Shown: positions 14,113 to 21,778 of the stretch, one piece after another
Layout: each line of letters begins with the position of its first letter
Position numbering within the stretch: the stretch's first letter is position 1
Assembly: GCF_003857055.1 (NCBI RefSeq)
Contig: NZ_QGSZ01000197.1
Span: 1 to 34,897, forward strand
DNA: 34,897 nt
From: Micromonospora inaquosa
Lineage (GTDB): Bacteria; Actinomycetota; Actinomycetes; Mycobacteriales; Micromonosporaceae
Reading direction: 5' to 3'
The notes under the pieces: model-generated
The model's database searches: none
What the model saw: the letters and a program-made list of their open reading frames with translations, nothing else
What the model was told of the DNA's origin: nothing
Position numbers and translations under genes: made by a program

Positions 14113-16320
14113 TCAGTGCGGATAGACCACAAACTTGGGCGCGGATCCGTCGGCGGAAGGCGGCACGCGGTAGTGACGCAGAGTGAACTGCATCATGTCC
14201 CGGAACGCCGGCCCGGCGACCGCCGCGCCCCCACCGTTGGGCGCGTACACGAAGACGGCGATCACGTACCGGGGGTTCTCGGCGGGAGCCATCCCGATGA
14301 AGGAGGACACCTCACCGGGCTGCTTCTTGCCGTTCACCAGCCGCCACCCGGTGCCGGTCTTGCCGGCGACCCGGTAACCGGGGACCGCGGCGGCCAGACC
14401 GGTGGCGCGGTCGACAGTGGTGACCGCCTCCAGCATGGTGCGCAGCGCCGCCGCGTTCTGCGGGCTGAGCACCGAGCGGGTCACCGGGGCCGGCGCGGGG
14501 GTGCGCTTGCCGTCCGGGCCGATCACCTCCTTGACCAGGTGCGGCTGCACGTACGTGCCGTTGTTGGCGATGGCGGCGTACGCGGCGGTCATCTGCAACG
14601 GGGTGGCGTCGACGCTGTGCCCGATCGGCACCGACCCGGCCGACGACTCGCTCCACTCGTCGGCCGGCAGCAGCCGCCCGCTGGCCTCCCCCGGCATCCC
14701 CTCGCCGGTGGGCTTACCCAGCCCGAACCGCTTCTGGTAGTCGATCAGACGGTCCCGGCCGAGCCGGTCGGCGACGGTGATGGCGCCGACGTTCGACGAG
14801 TAGGCGAGCATGCCCGGCACGCTCATCCGTTTGCCGTCGGCCGGATGGGTGTCGGGGAACCAGGTGTCGCCCTTCTTGATGGCGTTGGCGACGGGGAACG
14901 TGGTGTCCGGCGTGATCACCCCCTCCTGCAGCGCCGCGCCGTAGGTGATCGCCTTGTGCACCGAGCCGGGGTCGACCACGAAGCTGGTCGCCGCGTCCTC
15001 CCGGGCGACCGGGTCGCTCGGGAGCGGCTTCGCCGCGTCGTAGGTGGGGTTGCTGGCCTGGGCCAGCACCGCGCCGGAGGGAATCTCCATGACCACCGCC
15101 GCGCCAGTGCCGCCGGGCGCCTTGGCCATGCCCGCGCTGAGGATCTGCTGCGTGCGGAACTGCAGGTCACGAACGATGGTGAGGGCGAGGGAGCTGCCTG
15201 GCTTGGCGGGAGTGGTCTGGCTGTAGCCACCCGGGATCGGCGCTCCGAGGTCACCGAGGCCGGCCTCGTACACCCGCTTGCCGTCCTGACCGGCGAGCAC
15301 GTCGTCGTAGCGGGCCTCCAGCCCTTCCAGCCCGTCCATGTCCTGGCTGGTGAAACCGATCAGGTTGGCCGCCAGGTCACCGCCGGGCACGTCGCGACGC
15401 TCGTCGCGGTGCACCCCGATACCGGGCAGCTCCAGCGCCTGCACCCGCTTGGCGGTCGGGATCTCCACACCCCGCGCCAGGTAGGCGAACGTGGACGCGA
15501 TGCCGTTCTCCAGCTTGCGCGGCTTCATCAACTCCATGAGCTTCGACACCGGGATGCCGAGCAGCGGGGAGAGCGCCTTCGCGGTGCCGCCGGGATCTTC
15601 GACCTTGGTCGGGTCGGCGTACACGTACCGCGCCTCGACGCTGCGGGCCAGCGGCGCGCCGGTGCTGTCGTAGATCGCGCCGCGCGGCGCGGGCAGCTCG
15701 ACAGTGCGGGTGCGGTCGATGACGCCACCCCCGGCGTACGCCGGCGCGTCCACTGCCTGGAGGAAGATCAGCCGGATGCCGATGACGGCGAACAGGGTCA
15801 GGGCGAGCACGGTGCCCAGCCGCAACCGCAGCCGCGAGTCGGCCAGCTTCGGTGGGCGTCGTGGCTTGCGGGTCGGCCGTCGGGCCGCCGGTCGGTCGGC
15901 GCGACGCGGCGCACGTGGCGTGGTGCGACGACGCGGCGGCGGCTCGTCCCCAGCGGGGCCACGGGGGGTACGCGGCGCGACGGTGCGCACCACCGCACCG
16001 CGTCCGGCCGCCGGAGCGTCGCGCCGGCCCGAACGGGCGGCGGCCCGACCGCCGTCGAGCACCTGCAACGCCGGCCGGAACGGGTCACCGGACCGGGTGC
16101 TGCGCGGCGTCCGGCGCTGCTCGGCACCCTGGCCGCGCGCCGGCGTGCCGCGCTCCTCGCGCACCGTGCGGCCCCTCGGGGTGTACGCCCGAGCGCCGGA
16201 GATGCCCCCGATGCCCGGCTCGCCGGTGCGCGGCTCGCCGTCGGCCGGGCCGGCATCACGTGCAGAACCGCGCCGGGACCCCGTAGGGTCCCGGCGCGGC
16301 TCGTCCGACCTTGGTGACAC
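14113..16320 (-). CDS. ftsI: Septal transpeptidase FtsI/PBP3 with long basic cytoplasmic tail
   Basis: 735 aa, class B penicillin-binding protein for septal peptidoglycan. GTG 16320 follows the ftsL-like stop after three bases. About 165 cytoplasmic residues, rich in Arg, Pro and Gly, precede one membrane segment (about 168-190, 'LGTVLALTLFAVIGIRLIFL'). The PBP dimer domain (about 205-380, starting 'TRTVELPAPRGAIYDSTGAPL') and the transpeptidase domain follow. Active-site motifs are intact: S453-V-H-K456, S508-S-N510 and K654-T-G656. The tail is long compared with the short one of E. coli but is usual in actinomycetes. Codons 8-17 contain a perfect 14-bp hairpin, listed separately. Ninety-one bases separate the stop from the chosen murE start. 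Confidence 0.95.
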   Translation of the reverse strand: MSPRSDEPRRDPTGSRRGSARDAGPADGEPRTGEPGIGGISGARAYTPRGRTVREERGTPARGQGAEQRRTPRSTRSGDPFRPALQVLDGGRAAARSGRRDAPAAGRGAVVRTVAPRTPRGPAGDEPPPRRRTTPRAPRRADRPAARRPTRKPRRPPKLADSRLRLRLGTVLALTLFAVIGIRLIFLQAVDAPAYAGGGVIDRTRTVELPAPRGAIYDSTGAPLARSVEARYVYADPTKVEDPGGTAKALSPLLGIPVSKLMELMKPRKLENGIASTFAYLARGVEIPTAKRVQALELPGIGVHRDERRDVPGGDLAANLIGFTSQDMDGLEGLEARYDDVLAGQDGKRVYEAGLGDLGAPIPGGYSQTTPAKPGSSLALTIVRDLQFRTQQILSAGMAKAPGGTGAAVVMEIPSGAVLAQASNPTYDAAKPLPSDPVAREDAATSFVVDPGSVHKAITYGAALQEGVITPDTTFPVANAIKKGDTWFPDTHPADGKRMSVPGMLAYSSNVGAITVADRLGRDRLIDYQKRFGLGKPTGEGMPGEASGRLLPADEWSESSAGSVPIGHSVDATPLQMTAAYAAIANNGTYVQPHLVKEVIGPDGKRTPAPAPVTRSVLSPQNAAALRTMLEAVTTVDRATGLAAAVPGYRVAGKTGTGWRLVNGKKQPGEVSSFIGMAPAENPRYVIAVFVYAPNGGGAAVAGPAFRDMMQFTLRHYRVPPSADGSAPKFVVYPH
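16268..16299 (-). other. Perfect 14-bp hairpin within codons 8-17 of ftsI
   Basis: CCGCGCCGGGACCC (16268-16281) and its exact complement (16286-16299) flank a four-base loop, beginning about 20 bases after the GTG start. In the ftsI message this would be an extremely stable stem of 14 GC-rich pairs. No U run follows, so it does not look like a classical terminator. Because it lies just past the ribosome-binding region it could slow or gate ftsI translation; that role is inferred. Confidence 0.85.
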
Positions 16321-16323
16321 CGG

Positions 16324-16929
16324 TCAGCCTCCCGCACCCTGGCTGGTCACCGACGGCTGGCCGTTCGCCGGCTGCGGCACCTCAAGGGTCTTGCCGTCCG
16401 GCAGCCGGATGTAGCCGGGCTCGCCGGCGTCGACCAGGCCCAGCCGCCGCGCCTCGGCGGTCAGGTTGCCCGGCGCCTCGGCGTCGGCGATCTGCTTGTC
16501 CAGTTGCTGCTTTTCCAGGTCCAGTCGAGACTGCTGCTGCTGCAGCCGCTCCAGCCGGAACGCGTTCTCATTGATCTTGGTGTTGACCGCCAGGATGCCC
16601 AGCACCCCGCCGACCACCAGCACCACGATCAGCGCCGCGAACGGCGCACGCGGCACCGACACCGGCGGCGGCGGTGCCACCCGCAGCCGGGGCGGGCGGG
16701 CGCTGGCCGCGCTGCCGGCCTTCTCGACCGGCCGCAGCGCGGCGGTGCCCTGAGTCGGGAACTCGCGCGCCCCCCGGGCGCGAGCCTCCCCCTGCCGGTT
16801 CACTCGATCGATGCGTGGCGTACCGTTTCCGACGCGTGAAGCCCGCTCCGCCGCGATCCGGCCCCCCGACCGCGGTGCGCGCTGCCCGCCGCCGGTGACG
16901 TCCCGGCGGTCGCGCTTGTCAATACTCAT
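16324..16929 (-). CDS. ftsL: FtsL/DivIC-like septum formation protein
   Basis: 201 aa from ATG 16929, with GGGGGAGGGAC directly upstream; the in-frame ATG 16947 would place that ribosome site inside the gene. A long basic cytoplasmic tail (about 90 residues) leads to one membrane segment (about 95-117, 'FAALIVVLVVGGVLGILAV'). An extracytoplasmic coiled coil follows (about 118-150, 'LERLQQQQSRLDLEKQQLD'), then a short domain with 'AEARRLGLVDAGEPGYIRLP'. This topology and the position between rsmH and ftsI identify the FtsL/septum formation initiator family, which bridges FtsQ-FtsB and FtsW-FtsI at the septum. Sequence identity in this family is low, so the name rests mainly on layout and synteny. 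Confidence 0.87.
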   Translation of the reverse strand: MSIDKRDRRDVTGGGQRAPRSGGRIAAERASRVGNGTPRIDRVNRQGEARARGAREFPTQGTAALRPVEKAGSAASARPPRLRVAPPPPVSVPRAPFAALIVVLVVGGVLGILAVNTKINENAFRLERLQQQQSRLDLEKQQLDKQIADAEAPGNLTAEARRLGLVDAGEPGYIRLPDGKTLEVPQPANGQPSVTSQGAGG

Positions 16930-16988
16930 GTCCCTCCCCCTCAACATCCGTCCCTCTAGCCGTCCCGGTGGCCCTGACCCCCCACGGA

Positions 16989-18029
16989 TCAGGCGGACCC
17001 CGTGCCCGGTTGGTGCATTCCCTTCACCCGTCGGCGGGACCGTTCGCGGTCGGTCCGCCCTTGCTCTGTCGCGTTCGGGTCGAGTCGCTCCGCGGCCCGC
17101 AGCCGCACCGAGGCGGCCCGCGGATTCGCGGCGACCTCCGCCTCTCCGGGTAGTTCGGCGCCCCGGCTGAGCAGTCGGAACGTCGGACCGGACCCGGGTA
17201 GCTCGACCGGGAGGTCAATCGGGCCCTTACTGCGGACCCGGTCCGTGAGGGCCGCCTTGGTGAGCCTGTCCTCCAGCGAGTGGTAGGACAGAACCACCAT
17301 GCGACCGCCCACGGTCAGTGCGTCGAGTGCGGATGGCAACGCTGTCTCCAGCGCTGCCAGCTCTCTGTTTACCTCGATCCGTAAAGCCTGAAACGTTCTC
17401 TTTGCCGGGTGCCCGCCCGTTCGTCGCGCTGGTGCCGGGATGGAGTCCCGAACCAACTCCGCCAGCAGCGCGGACGAGGTGATCCGGGCCCGCTCCCGCT
17501 GCCGGATGATCGCCGAGGCGATCCGACCGGCGAACTTCTCCTCGCCGTAGACCCGCAGCACCCGCGCCAGGTCCGGATGCGCGTACGTGTTGACCACCTC
17601 TTCGGCGGTCACCCCCCGGGTCTGGTCCATCCGCATGTCCAGCGGCGCGTCCTGGGCGTACGCGAACCCGCGGTCGGGCGCGTCCAACTGCAACGACGAG
17701 ACACCCAGGTCGAACAGGATGCCGTCGATGGCCGGATAGCCCAGCCGGTCCAGCACGTCCGGCAACTCGTCGTAGACGGCGTGCTCCAGATGCACCCGAT
17801 CGGCGAACCTGGCCAGTCGGACCCGCGCGTGAGCGAGCGCCTCGGTGTCCCGGTCGAGCCCGATCAGGACCGTCTCCGGGTGCGCCTCGAGCACCGCCTC
17901 CGCGTGCCCGGCCAGGCCGAGCGTCGCGTCGACGTAGACCGTCCGGCCGCCTCGACCCAGCGCGGGGGCCAGCAGCTCGAGACACCGCTCAAGCAGCACC
18001 GGCACGTGCGTGCCGCGCAACTCCCCCAT
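16989..18029 (-). CDS. rsmH: 16S rRNA (cytosine(1402)-N4)-methyltransferase RsmH (MraW)
   Basis: 346 aa from ATG 18029. The open frame extends 46 codons further upstream without family resemblance; GTG 18041 is an alternative four codons longer. The enzyme methylates C1402 in the ribosomal P site using SAM. Motifs are '[15 protein letters not shown]' at the N-terminus, '[16 protein letters not shown]' (SAM motif I), '[21 protein letters not shown]' (about residues 108-128), '[14 protein letters not shown]' and '[14 protein letters not shown]'. It is the second gene of the dcw cluster, separated from mraZ by 206 bases and from the ftsL-like gene by 59. Confidence 0.95.
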   Translation of the reverse strand: MGELRGTHVPVLLERCLELLAPALGRGGRTVYVDATLGLAGHAEAVLEAHPETVLIGLDRDTEALAHARVRLARFADRVHLEHAVYDELPDVLDRLGYPAIDGILFDLGVSSLQLDAPDRGFAYAQDAPLDMRMDQTRGVTAEEVVNTYAHPDLARVLRVYGEEKFAGRIASAIIRQRERARITSSALLAELVRDSIPAPARRTGGHPAKRTFQALRIEVNRELAALETALPSALDALTVGGRMVVLSYHSLEDRLTKAALTDRVRSKGPIDLPVELPGSGPTFRLLSRGAELPGEAEVAANPRAASVRLRAAERLDPNATEQGRTDRERSRRRVKGMHQPGTGSA

Positions 18030-18235
18030 GTTGACCCCCACTGGTTGAAACGTCCGTTCTTCTCGTGCGCCTGTCGTCGGACGGCGCTGCCGTCGTACCG
18101 CCAGATCCCCATCCGCTCCCGCCTGACACCGGACCGTCGCCCAATGACTGGATCGTGCGCCTGGCACCGGGGAAGTGATGCCAGGAACTCGAAAGCGGCT
18201 GGAGATCTCGCAGTACGTCGGGCGCCGTGACCGCC
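18030..18235. other. mraZ-rsmH spacer with hairpins and an 11-bp direct repeat
   Basis: This 206-base gap is long for a dcw cluster. It contains a six-base-pair hairpin with a three-base loop (18080-18094, GACGGC/GCCGTC), a second hairpin CTGGCA/TGCCAG (18161-18184), and the 11-mer TCGTGCGCCTG twice, 90 bases apart (18063-18073 and 18153-18163). No convincing promoter or ORF was found. A single CCCCAC (an MraZ-box-like GTGGGG on the - strand) at 18035-18040 lies in the rsmH ribosome-binding region. Confidence 0.45.
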
Positions 18236-18667
18236 CTACAGACCGCCGGGCAGCACCCCCTCCTCGATGTCGGCGAAGTCGTCTTCGCTCTCGGCGAGGT
18301 AGGTCTCCCAGGCGACCTTGTCCCAGATCTCCACCCGCGTACTCGCGCCGATCACCACCAACTCGCGGTTCAGAGCGGCGTAGTCCCGTAGGTGGGCCGG
18401 AATGGTCACCCGGCCCTGCTTGTCCGGAACCTCGTCGTGCGCACTGGCAAAGAAGACCCGGCTGTAGGCCCGGGCCGCCTTGTGTGTCATCGGTTGTGCG
18501 CGCAACTGCTCCGCGATCCGCTGGAACTCAGGAGTCGGGAAGACGTAGAGGCAGCGCTCCTGCCCTTTGGTGACCACGACACCCCCCGCCAGCTCATCCC
18601 GGAACTTCGCCGGAAGGATCAACCGGCCCTTTTCGTCCAGGCGCGGAGTGTGGGTGCCGAGAAACAT
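18236..18667 (-). CDS. mraZ: Transcriptional regulator MraZ
   Basis: 143 aa, the normal MraZ length, from ATG 18667; upstream open frame has no family resemblance. It carries two tandem AbrB-like swapped-hairpin domains, each with the MraZ signature: [16 protein letters not shown] (about residues 11-26) and [16 protein letters not shown] in the second half. MraZ is the first gene of the dcw cluster, and in other bacteria the ring-shaped protein binds direct repeats before its own gene to control the cluster. Such repeats are present here at 18752-18777. Its stop is TAG. Confidence 0.96.
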   Translation of the reverse strand: MFLGTHTPRLDEKGRLILPAKFRDELAGGVVVTKGQERCLYVFPTPEFQRIAEQLRAQPMTHKAARAYSRVFFASAHDEVPDKQGRVTIPAHLRDYAALNRELVVIGASTRVEIWDKVAWETYLAESEDDFADIEEGVLPGGL

Positions 18668-18751
18668 CGGCCCAACCCCCTCGCCCTTGAGCGGCGTTCG
18701 CGGCGCCGCTGACCCCCCGGGCCGGTGAGCCCTCCCGGCCTCACCATTGGT

Positions 18752-18777
18752 CCCCACTCTACTCCACTTCCCTCCAC
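18752..18777 (-). promoter_or_regulatory. MraZ operator: three boxes with 10-bp period
   Basis: On the - strand GTGGAG (18777-18772), GTGGAG (18767-18762) and GTGGGG (18757-18752) are spaced exactly 10 bases apart, 85 bases before mraZ. Three direct repeats with one helical turn spacing are the hallmark of MraZ binding sites in E. coli (TGGGN repeats). The boxes fall within a possible promoter (18756-18783), which fits autoregulation of mraZ and the dcw genes. Confidence 0.8.
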
Positions 18778-18783
18778 CTGCAA
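18756..18783 (-). promoter_or_regulatory. Candidate dcw promoter before mraZ
   Basis: On the - strand TTGCAG (18783-18778) and TAGAGT (18761-18756) are separated by 16 bases and match actinobacterial -35 and TANNNT -10 patterns. The spacer holds MraZ boxes 1 and 2, and box 3 abuts the -10. Transcription would start near 18749, giving a leader of about 80 bases. Confidence 0.5.
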
Positions 18784-18839
18784 CCAAATTCACCCGCGCG
18801 GCGCGCCTGACTCGGAGGCAAAACCGCACGTCACAAGGG

Positions 18840-18855
18840 GTGGAGCGGAGTGGAG
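18840..18855 (+). promoter_or_regulatory. Second, oppositely oriented pair of MraZ-like boxes
   Basis: On the + strand GTGGAG occurs at 18840-18845 and 18850-18855, again with a 10-base period. These face murT, about 150 bases upstream of it, opposite to the mraZ operator. The rest of the 340-base mraZ-murT gap shows only the murT promoter. Confidence 0.45.
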
Positions 18856-18994
18856 GGCGCCGACCGCCCCTCGGCGTGGTCCGCTTTCCGACATAGATCG
18901 ACTCCGTCCGGGGGACGCCGACCCGGCCACCCGCGCGACCACCACGGCCGAACGGTTCACCGTCGGCGGCGATCTGGTGAGGCCGGCGGTCCGG

Positions 18995-19000
18995 TAACCT
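18995..19000 (+). promoter_or_regulatory. -10 element of a leaderless murT promoter
   Basis: TAACCT ends seven bases before the murT GTG, so transcription is expected to begin at or next to the start codon. No Shine-Dalgarno is present, which agrees with a leaderless message. A clear -35 was not found. Confidence 0.6.
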
Positions 19001-19007
19001 CGCTCGC

Positions 19008-20270
19008 GTGACGGACGCGAAAATGCCCCTACGGGCCAAGGTGGCCAGCTCCGTGTCACGGACCGCCGCGGCGCTCTCCCGGGCGGCCGGCCGTGGCGAC
19101 GGTTCGGTGATCGGCGGGTGGATCGGGCTGAAGATCGACCCGGACCTGCTGGCCCACCTGTCGGCCGGGCGCGCGATCGCGCTCGTCTCCGGCACCAACG
19201 GCAAGACCACCACCACCCGGTTGACCTCCGCCGCGGTCGGCGTGCTCGGCCGGGTCGCCACCAACTCGTTCGGCGCCAACATGCCCAGCGGGCACACCTC
19301 GGCGCTGGCCAAGGCGGGCAGCACGCCGTACGCGGTGCTGGAGGTCGACGAGCACTACCTCGCCCAGGTGCTGGAGGCGACCGAGCCACACGTGGTCGCG
19401 CTGCTGAACCTCTCCCGCGACCAGCTCGACCGCGCCAAGGAGGTCGCCATGATGGCGCAGCTCTGGCGCGCGGCGCTGGTCCGGCACACCGACGTACGGG
19501 TGGTGGCCAACGCCGACGACCCGCTGGTGGTGTGGGCAGCCACCCCGCCGGGCGACCCCGCCCGGGGCATCAACCCGCCGCACGTGACGTGGTTCAGCGC
19601 CGGCCAGCGCTGGCACGACGACTCCTGGGTCTGCCCGGAGTGCGGCTCCACGATCCAGCGCTCCGGTGAGCAGTGGTGGTGCACCGGCTGCCCGCTGCGC
19701 CGACCGGAGCCGCACTGGGTCGTCGAGGACGAGGGCGTGCTCGACCCCACCGGCGCCTGGCACAAGGTCTCCCTCCAGTTGCCCGGCAAGGTCAACCTCG
19801 GTAACGCGGCGACAGCGCTGGCGGTGGCCGCCGAGTTCGGCGTCCGCCCGGTCGACGCGGTGTCCCGCCTCGGCATCGTCACCTCGGTGGCCGGCCGCTA
19901 CGCGCAGGTCGACAAGGACGGGCGCAACATCCGGCTGCTGCTGGCCAAGAACCCGGCCAGTTGGCTGGAGGCGTTCGACATGGCCGACGAAGCGCCGACA
20001 CTGCTCTCCATCAACGCGCGCGACCCCGACGGTCTGGACACCTCCTGGCTCTACGACGTCGACTTCGCCCCGCTCCGCGGCCGGCAGGTGCTGATCACCG
20101 GCGACCGGGCGTACGACCTGGCGGTTCGGCTGGACGTCAACGACGTCCCGTTCCAGCACGTCCGCACGTTCGACGACGCGCTCCGGTCGGTCCCGCCAGG
20201 GCGGCTGGAGGTCATCGCGAACTACACCGCGTTCCAGGACATCCGAGGGGAGTTGGACCGTGTCATCTGA
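19008..20270 (+). CDS. murT: Lipid II isoglutaminyl synthase, MurT subunit
   Basis: 420 aa from GTG 19008. This is the Mur-ligase-like subunit of MurT/GatD, which amidates the alpha-carboxyl of D-Glu in the lipid II stem peptide using ATP and ammonia delivered by GatD. Visible features are the P-loop [11 protein letters not shown] (about residues 60-70), '[13 protein letters not shown]', '[17 protein letters not shown]' and a Cys4 zinc ribbon (C209-x2-C212, C225-x2-C228) typical of MurT. The C-terminal DUF1727 domain ('[16 protein letters not shown]', '[13 protein letters not shown]') is complete. The 3' end overlaps gatD by 11 bases. It is divergent from mraZ, so both cell-wall operons share one 340-base control region. 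Confidence 0.95.
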   Translation: MTDAKMPLRAKVASSVSRTAAALSRAAGRGDGSVIGGWIGLKIDPDLLAHLSAGRAIALVSGTNGKTTTTRLTSAAVGVLGRVATNSFGANMPSGHTSALAKAGSTPYAVLEVDEHYLAQVLEATEPHVVALLNLSRDQLDRAKEVAMMAQLWRAALVRHTDVRVVANADDPLVVWAATPPGDPARGINPPHVTWFSAGQRWHDDSWVCPECGSTIQRSGEQWWCTGCPLRRPEPHWVVEDEGVLDPTGAWHKVSLQLPGKVNLGNAATALAVAAEFGVRPVDAVSRLGIVTSVAGRYAQVDKDGRNIRLLLAKNPASWLEAFDMADEAPTLLSINARDPDGLDTSWLYDVDFAPLRGRQVLITGDRAYDLAVRLDVNDVPFQHVRTFDDALRSVPPGRLEVIANYTAFQDIRGELDRVI

Positions 20271-20979
20271 GAGTCTGCGCATCGTCTGGATCTACCCCGA
20301 CCTGCTCTCCACGTACGGAGACCGGGGCAACGCCCTGATCCTCGCCCGTCGGGCCCGTCAACGCGGGATGCCGGTCGAGGTGCTGGAGGTCCGCTCCGAT
20401 GAGCGGCTGCCCGCGACCGCCGACATCTACCTGGTCGGCGGCGGCGAGGACGGCCCGCAGGCGCTCGGCGCCCAGCGGCTGCTCGCCGACGGCGGCCTGC
20501 ACCGCGCGGTCGCCCAGGGCTCGGTCGTGTTCGGCGTGTGCGCCGGCTACCAACTGCTCGGCACGTCGTTCTTCGCCAAGGGCGTGCAGTGCCGCGGGTT
20601 GGAGCTGCTCGACCTGCAGTCCGACCGGGGCGAGAGCCGGGCCGTGGGCGAGCTGGCCGGTGAGATCGACCCTCGGCTGGGCCTGCCCCCGCTGACCGGT
20701 TTCGAGAACCACGGCGGTCGCACCCACCTCGGTCCGGAGGTGTCCCCGCTGGCCCGGATCACCGCCGGGGTGGGCAACGACGGCGCCACCGAGGGCGCGT
20801 GGCGCGGCAAGCTGCTGGGCACCTACTCGCACGGTCCGGCGCTGGCTCGCAACCCGGCCCTGGCCGACCTGCTGCTGCGCTGGGCCACCGGGGCGCACCA
20901 GCTTCCGCCGTTGGAGGACACCTGGTCGGACCGGCTCCGCAACGAGCGCCGCTCTGCGGTGGCCGCCGCCCGGGCATGA
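20260..20979 (+). CDS. gatD: Lipid II isoglutaminyl synthase, GatD glutaminase subunit
   Basis: 239 aa from GTG 20260, overlapping murT by 11 bases. It is a class I (triad) glutamine amidotransferase of the CobB/CobQ-like type. The nucleophile is C94 in FGVCAGYQLLG, and H191 lies in 'LLGTYSHGPALARNP'. 'WIYPDLLSTYGDRGNALIL' at the N-terminus and 'GFENHGGRTHL' are typical of GatD. It hydrolyses glutamine and channels ammonia to MurT. Its stop overlaps the start of the next membrane-protein gene (ATGA). Confidence 0.95.
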   Translation: MSSESLRIVWIYPDLLSTYGDRGNALILARRARQRGMPVEVLEVRSDERLPATADIYLVGGGEDGPQALGAQRLLADGGLHRAVAQGSVVFGVCAGYQLLGTSFFAKGVQCRGLELLDLQSDRGESRAVGELAGEIDPRLGLPPLTGFENHGGRTHLGPEVSPLARITAGVGNDGATEGAWRGKLLGTYSHGPALARNPALADLLLRWATGAHQLPPLEDTWSDRLRNERRSAVAAARA

Positions 20980-21659
20980 TCCGTGCCGTCCGGCGGCTGC
21001 TCCGGCAGCCGTCGGCCGCCCGGTTCGCCCTGCTCGTGCTGCTGATCGGCGGCTGCGGGTTACTGCTGCTCCTGGTGCCCCGGCCGGATCCCGCGCAGCT
21101 GCCGCTGATCGCCGACCGGCTGGGTGACCTCGCCCCGGTGGCGGCGATCCTCGGGGGCGCGCTGCTGCTGGTCGCGTTGGTGCCCCGGACCTTCATCACG
21201 CTCGCCGCGGGCGCGATCTTCGGCCCGCTGGAGGGTGCCGGGTACGCCCTGGGCGCCGCACTGCTGGCCGCGGCGATCGGGTTCGCTGTCGGTCGGTTGC
21301 TCGGTCGGGAGTTCGTAGCCGAACGGGTCCGCGGTCGACTGGCCCGTCTCGACGGCTGGTTCGCCCGGCAGAGCGTGCTCGGTGTGGTCACCGTCCGGCT
21401 GGTGCCGATCGCCGGCTTCGGGCTGGTCAGCTACGGCTACGGCACGACCGGCGCCCGCGTGCTGCCGTTCCTGGCCGGCAGCGTGCTCGCGTCCGCGCCG
21501 ACCGCTTTCGGGTACGCGGCGATCGGCGCGGCGGTCAGCTCTCCCGGCCACGTCAACTGGTACGCCGCCGCCCCGGCCAGCCTCGGCCTGATCGCCAGTC
21601 TGGTGCTCGTCCACCGGTGGTGGCGGGCCGAGCGCCGCCGTCCGGCCGCACTCCCCTGA
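20976..21659 (+). CDS. TVP38/TMEM64 (VTT-domain) membrane protein
   Basis: 227 aa from ATG 20976, which overlaps the gatD stop; an open frame runs further upstream inside gatD without meaning. About five to six membrane segments are visible. The VTT/SNARE-associated core has 'ALVPRTFITLAAGAIFGPLEG' and 'GFAVGRLLGREFVAERVRGRLARLD', then 'VRLVPIAGFGLVSYGYG' (about residues 133-150). Proteins of this superfamily (DedA/TVP38) act as lipid scramblases or transporters, including undecaprenyl phosphate flippases in some bacteria. Coupling with murT-gatD makes a link to lipid-carrier recycling attractive, but that is inference. Confidence 0.85.
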   Translation: MIRAVRRLLRQPSAARFALLVLLIGGCGLLLLLVPRPDPAQLPLIADRLGDLAPVAAILGGALLLVALVPRTFITLAAGAIFGPLEGAGYALGAALLAAAIGFAVGRLLGREFVAERVRGRLARLDGWFARQSVLGVVTVRLVPIAGFGLVSYGYGTTGARVLPFLAGSVLASAPTAFGYAAIGAAVSSPGHVNWYAAAPASLGLIASLVLVHRWWRAERRRPAALP

Positions 21660-21689
21660 CCCCGCGCCCAGCCCCGCGCCGCGCCCAGC

Positions 21690-21766
21690 CCCGCGATCTT
21701 GCAGTTTCTGTCACGGCATATCGCCCTTACCGGGCAGAACAGCGACTGAAAGTGCAAGATCGCGGG
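21690..21766. repeat. Palindromic intergenic element, copy B
   Basis: A perfect 14-base inverted repeat, CCCGCGATCTTGCA at 21690-21703 and its complement at 21753-21766, continues inward with a TTTC/GAAA pair and GTC/GAC, so 77 bases can fold as a long hairpin. The GATCTTGCA ends are identical to those of copy A (9870-9940), while the middle differs. It lies between the convergent VTT gene and leuS, where it could also act as a bidirectional terminator. Confidence 0.88.
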
Positions 21767-21778
21767 TGACCGGGCGGC

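Noticed and set aside
14022..14132. TTG start giving a longer murE
   Set aside because: Overlaps the ftsI 3' end and the added residues do not resemble MurE N-termini; GTG 14021 has a ribosome site and begins near the family's usual start.
14950..14970. Degenerate active site in FtsI (SVHK)
   Set aside because: SxxK is fully satisfied, and SxN and KTG are intact; variation at the two middle positions is normal.
13423..16317. 964-codon open frame on the + strand
   Set aside because: It is antisense to ftsI and murE, has no recognisable domain, and arises from GC3 bias that removes stops from the opposite frame.
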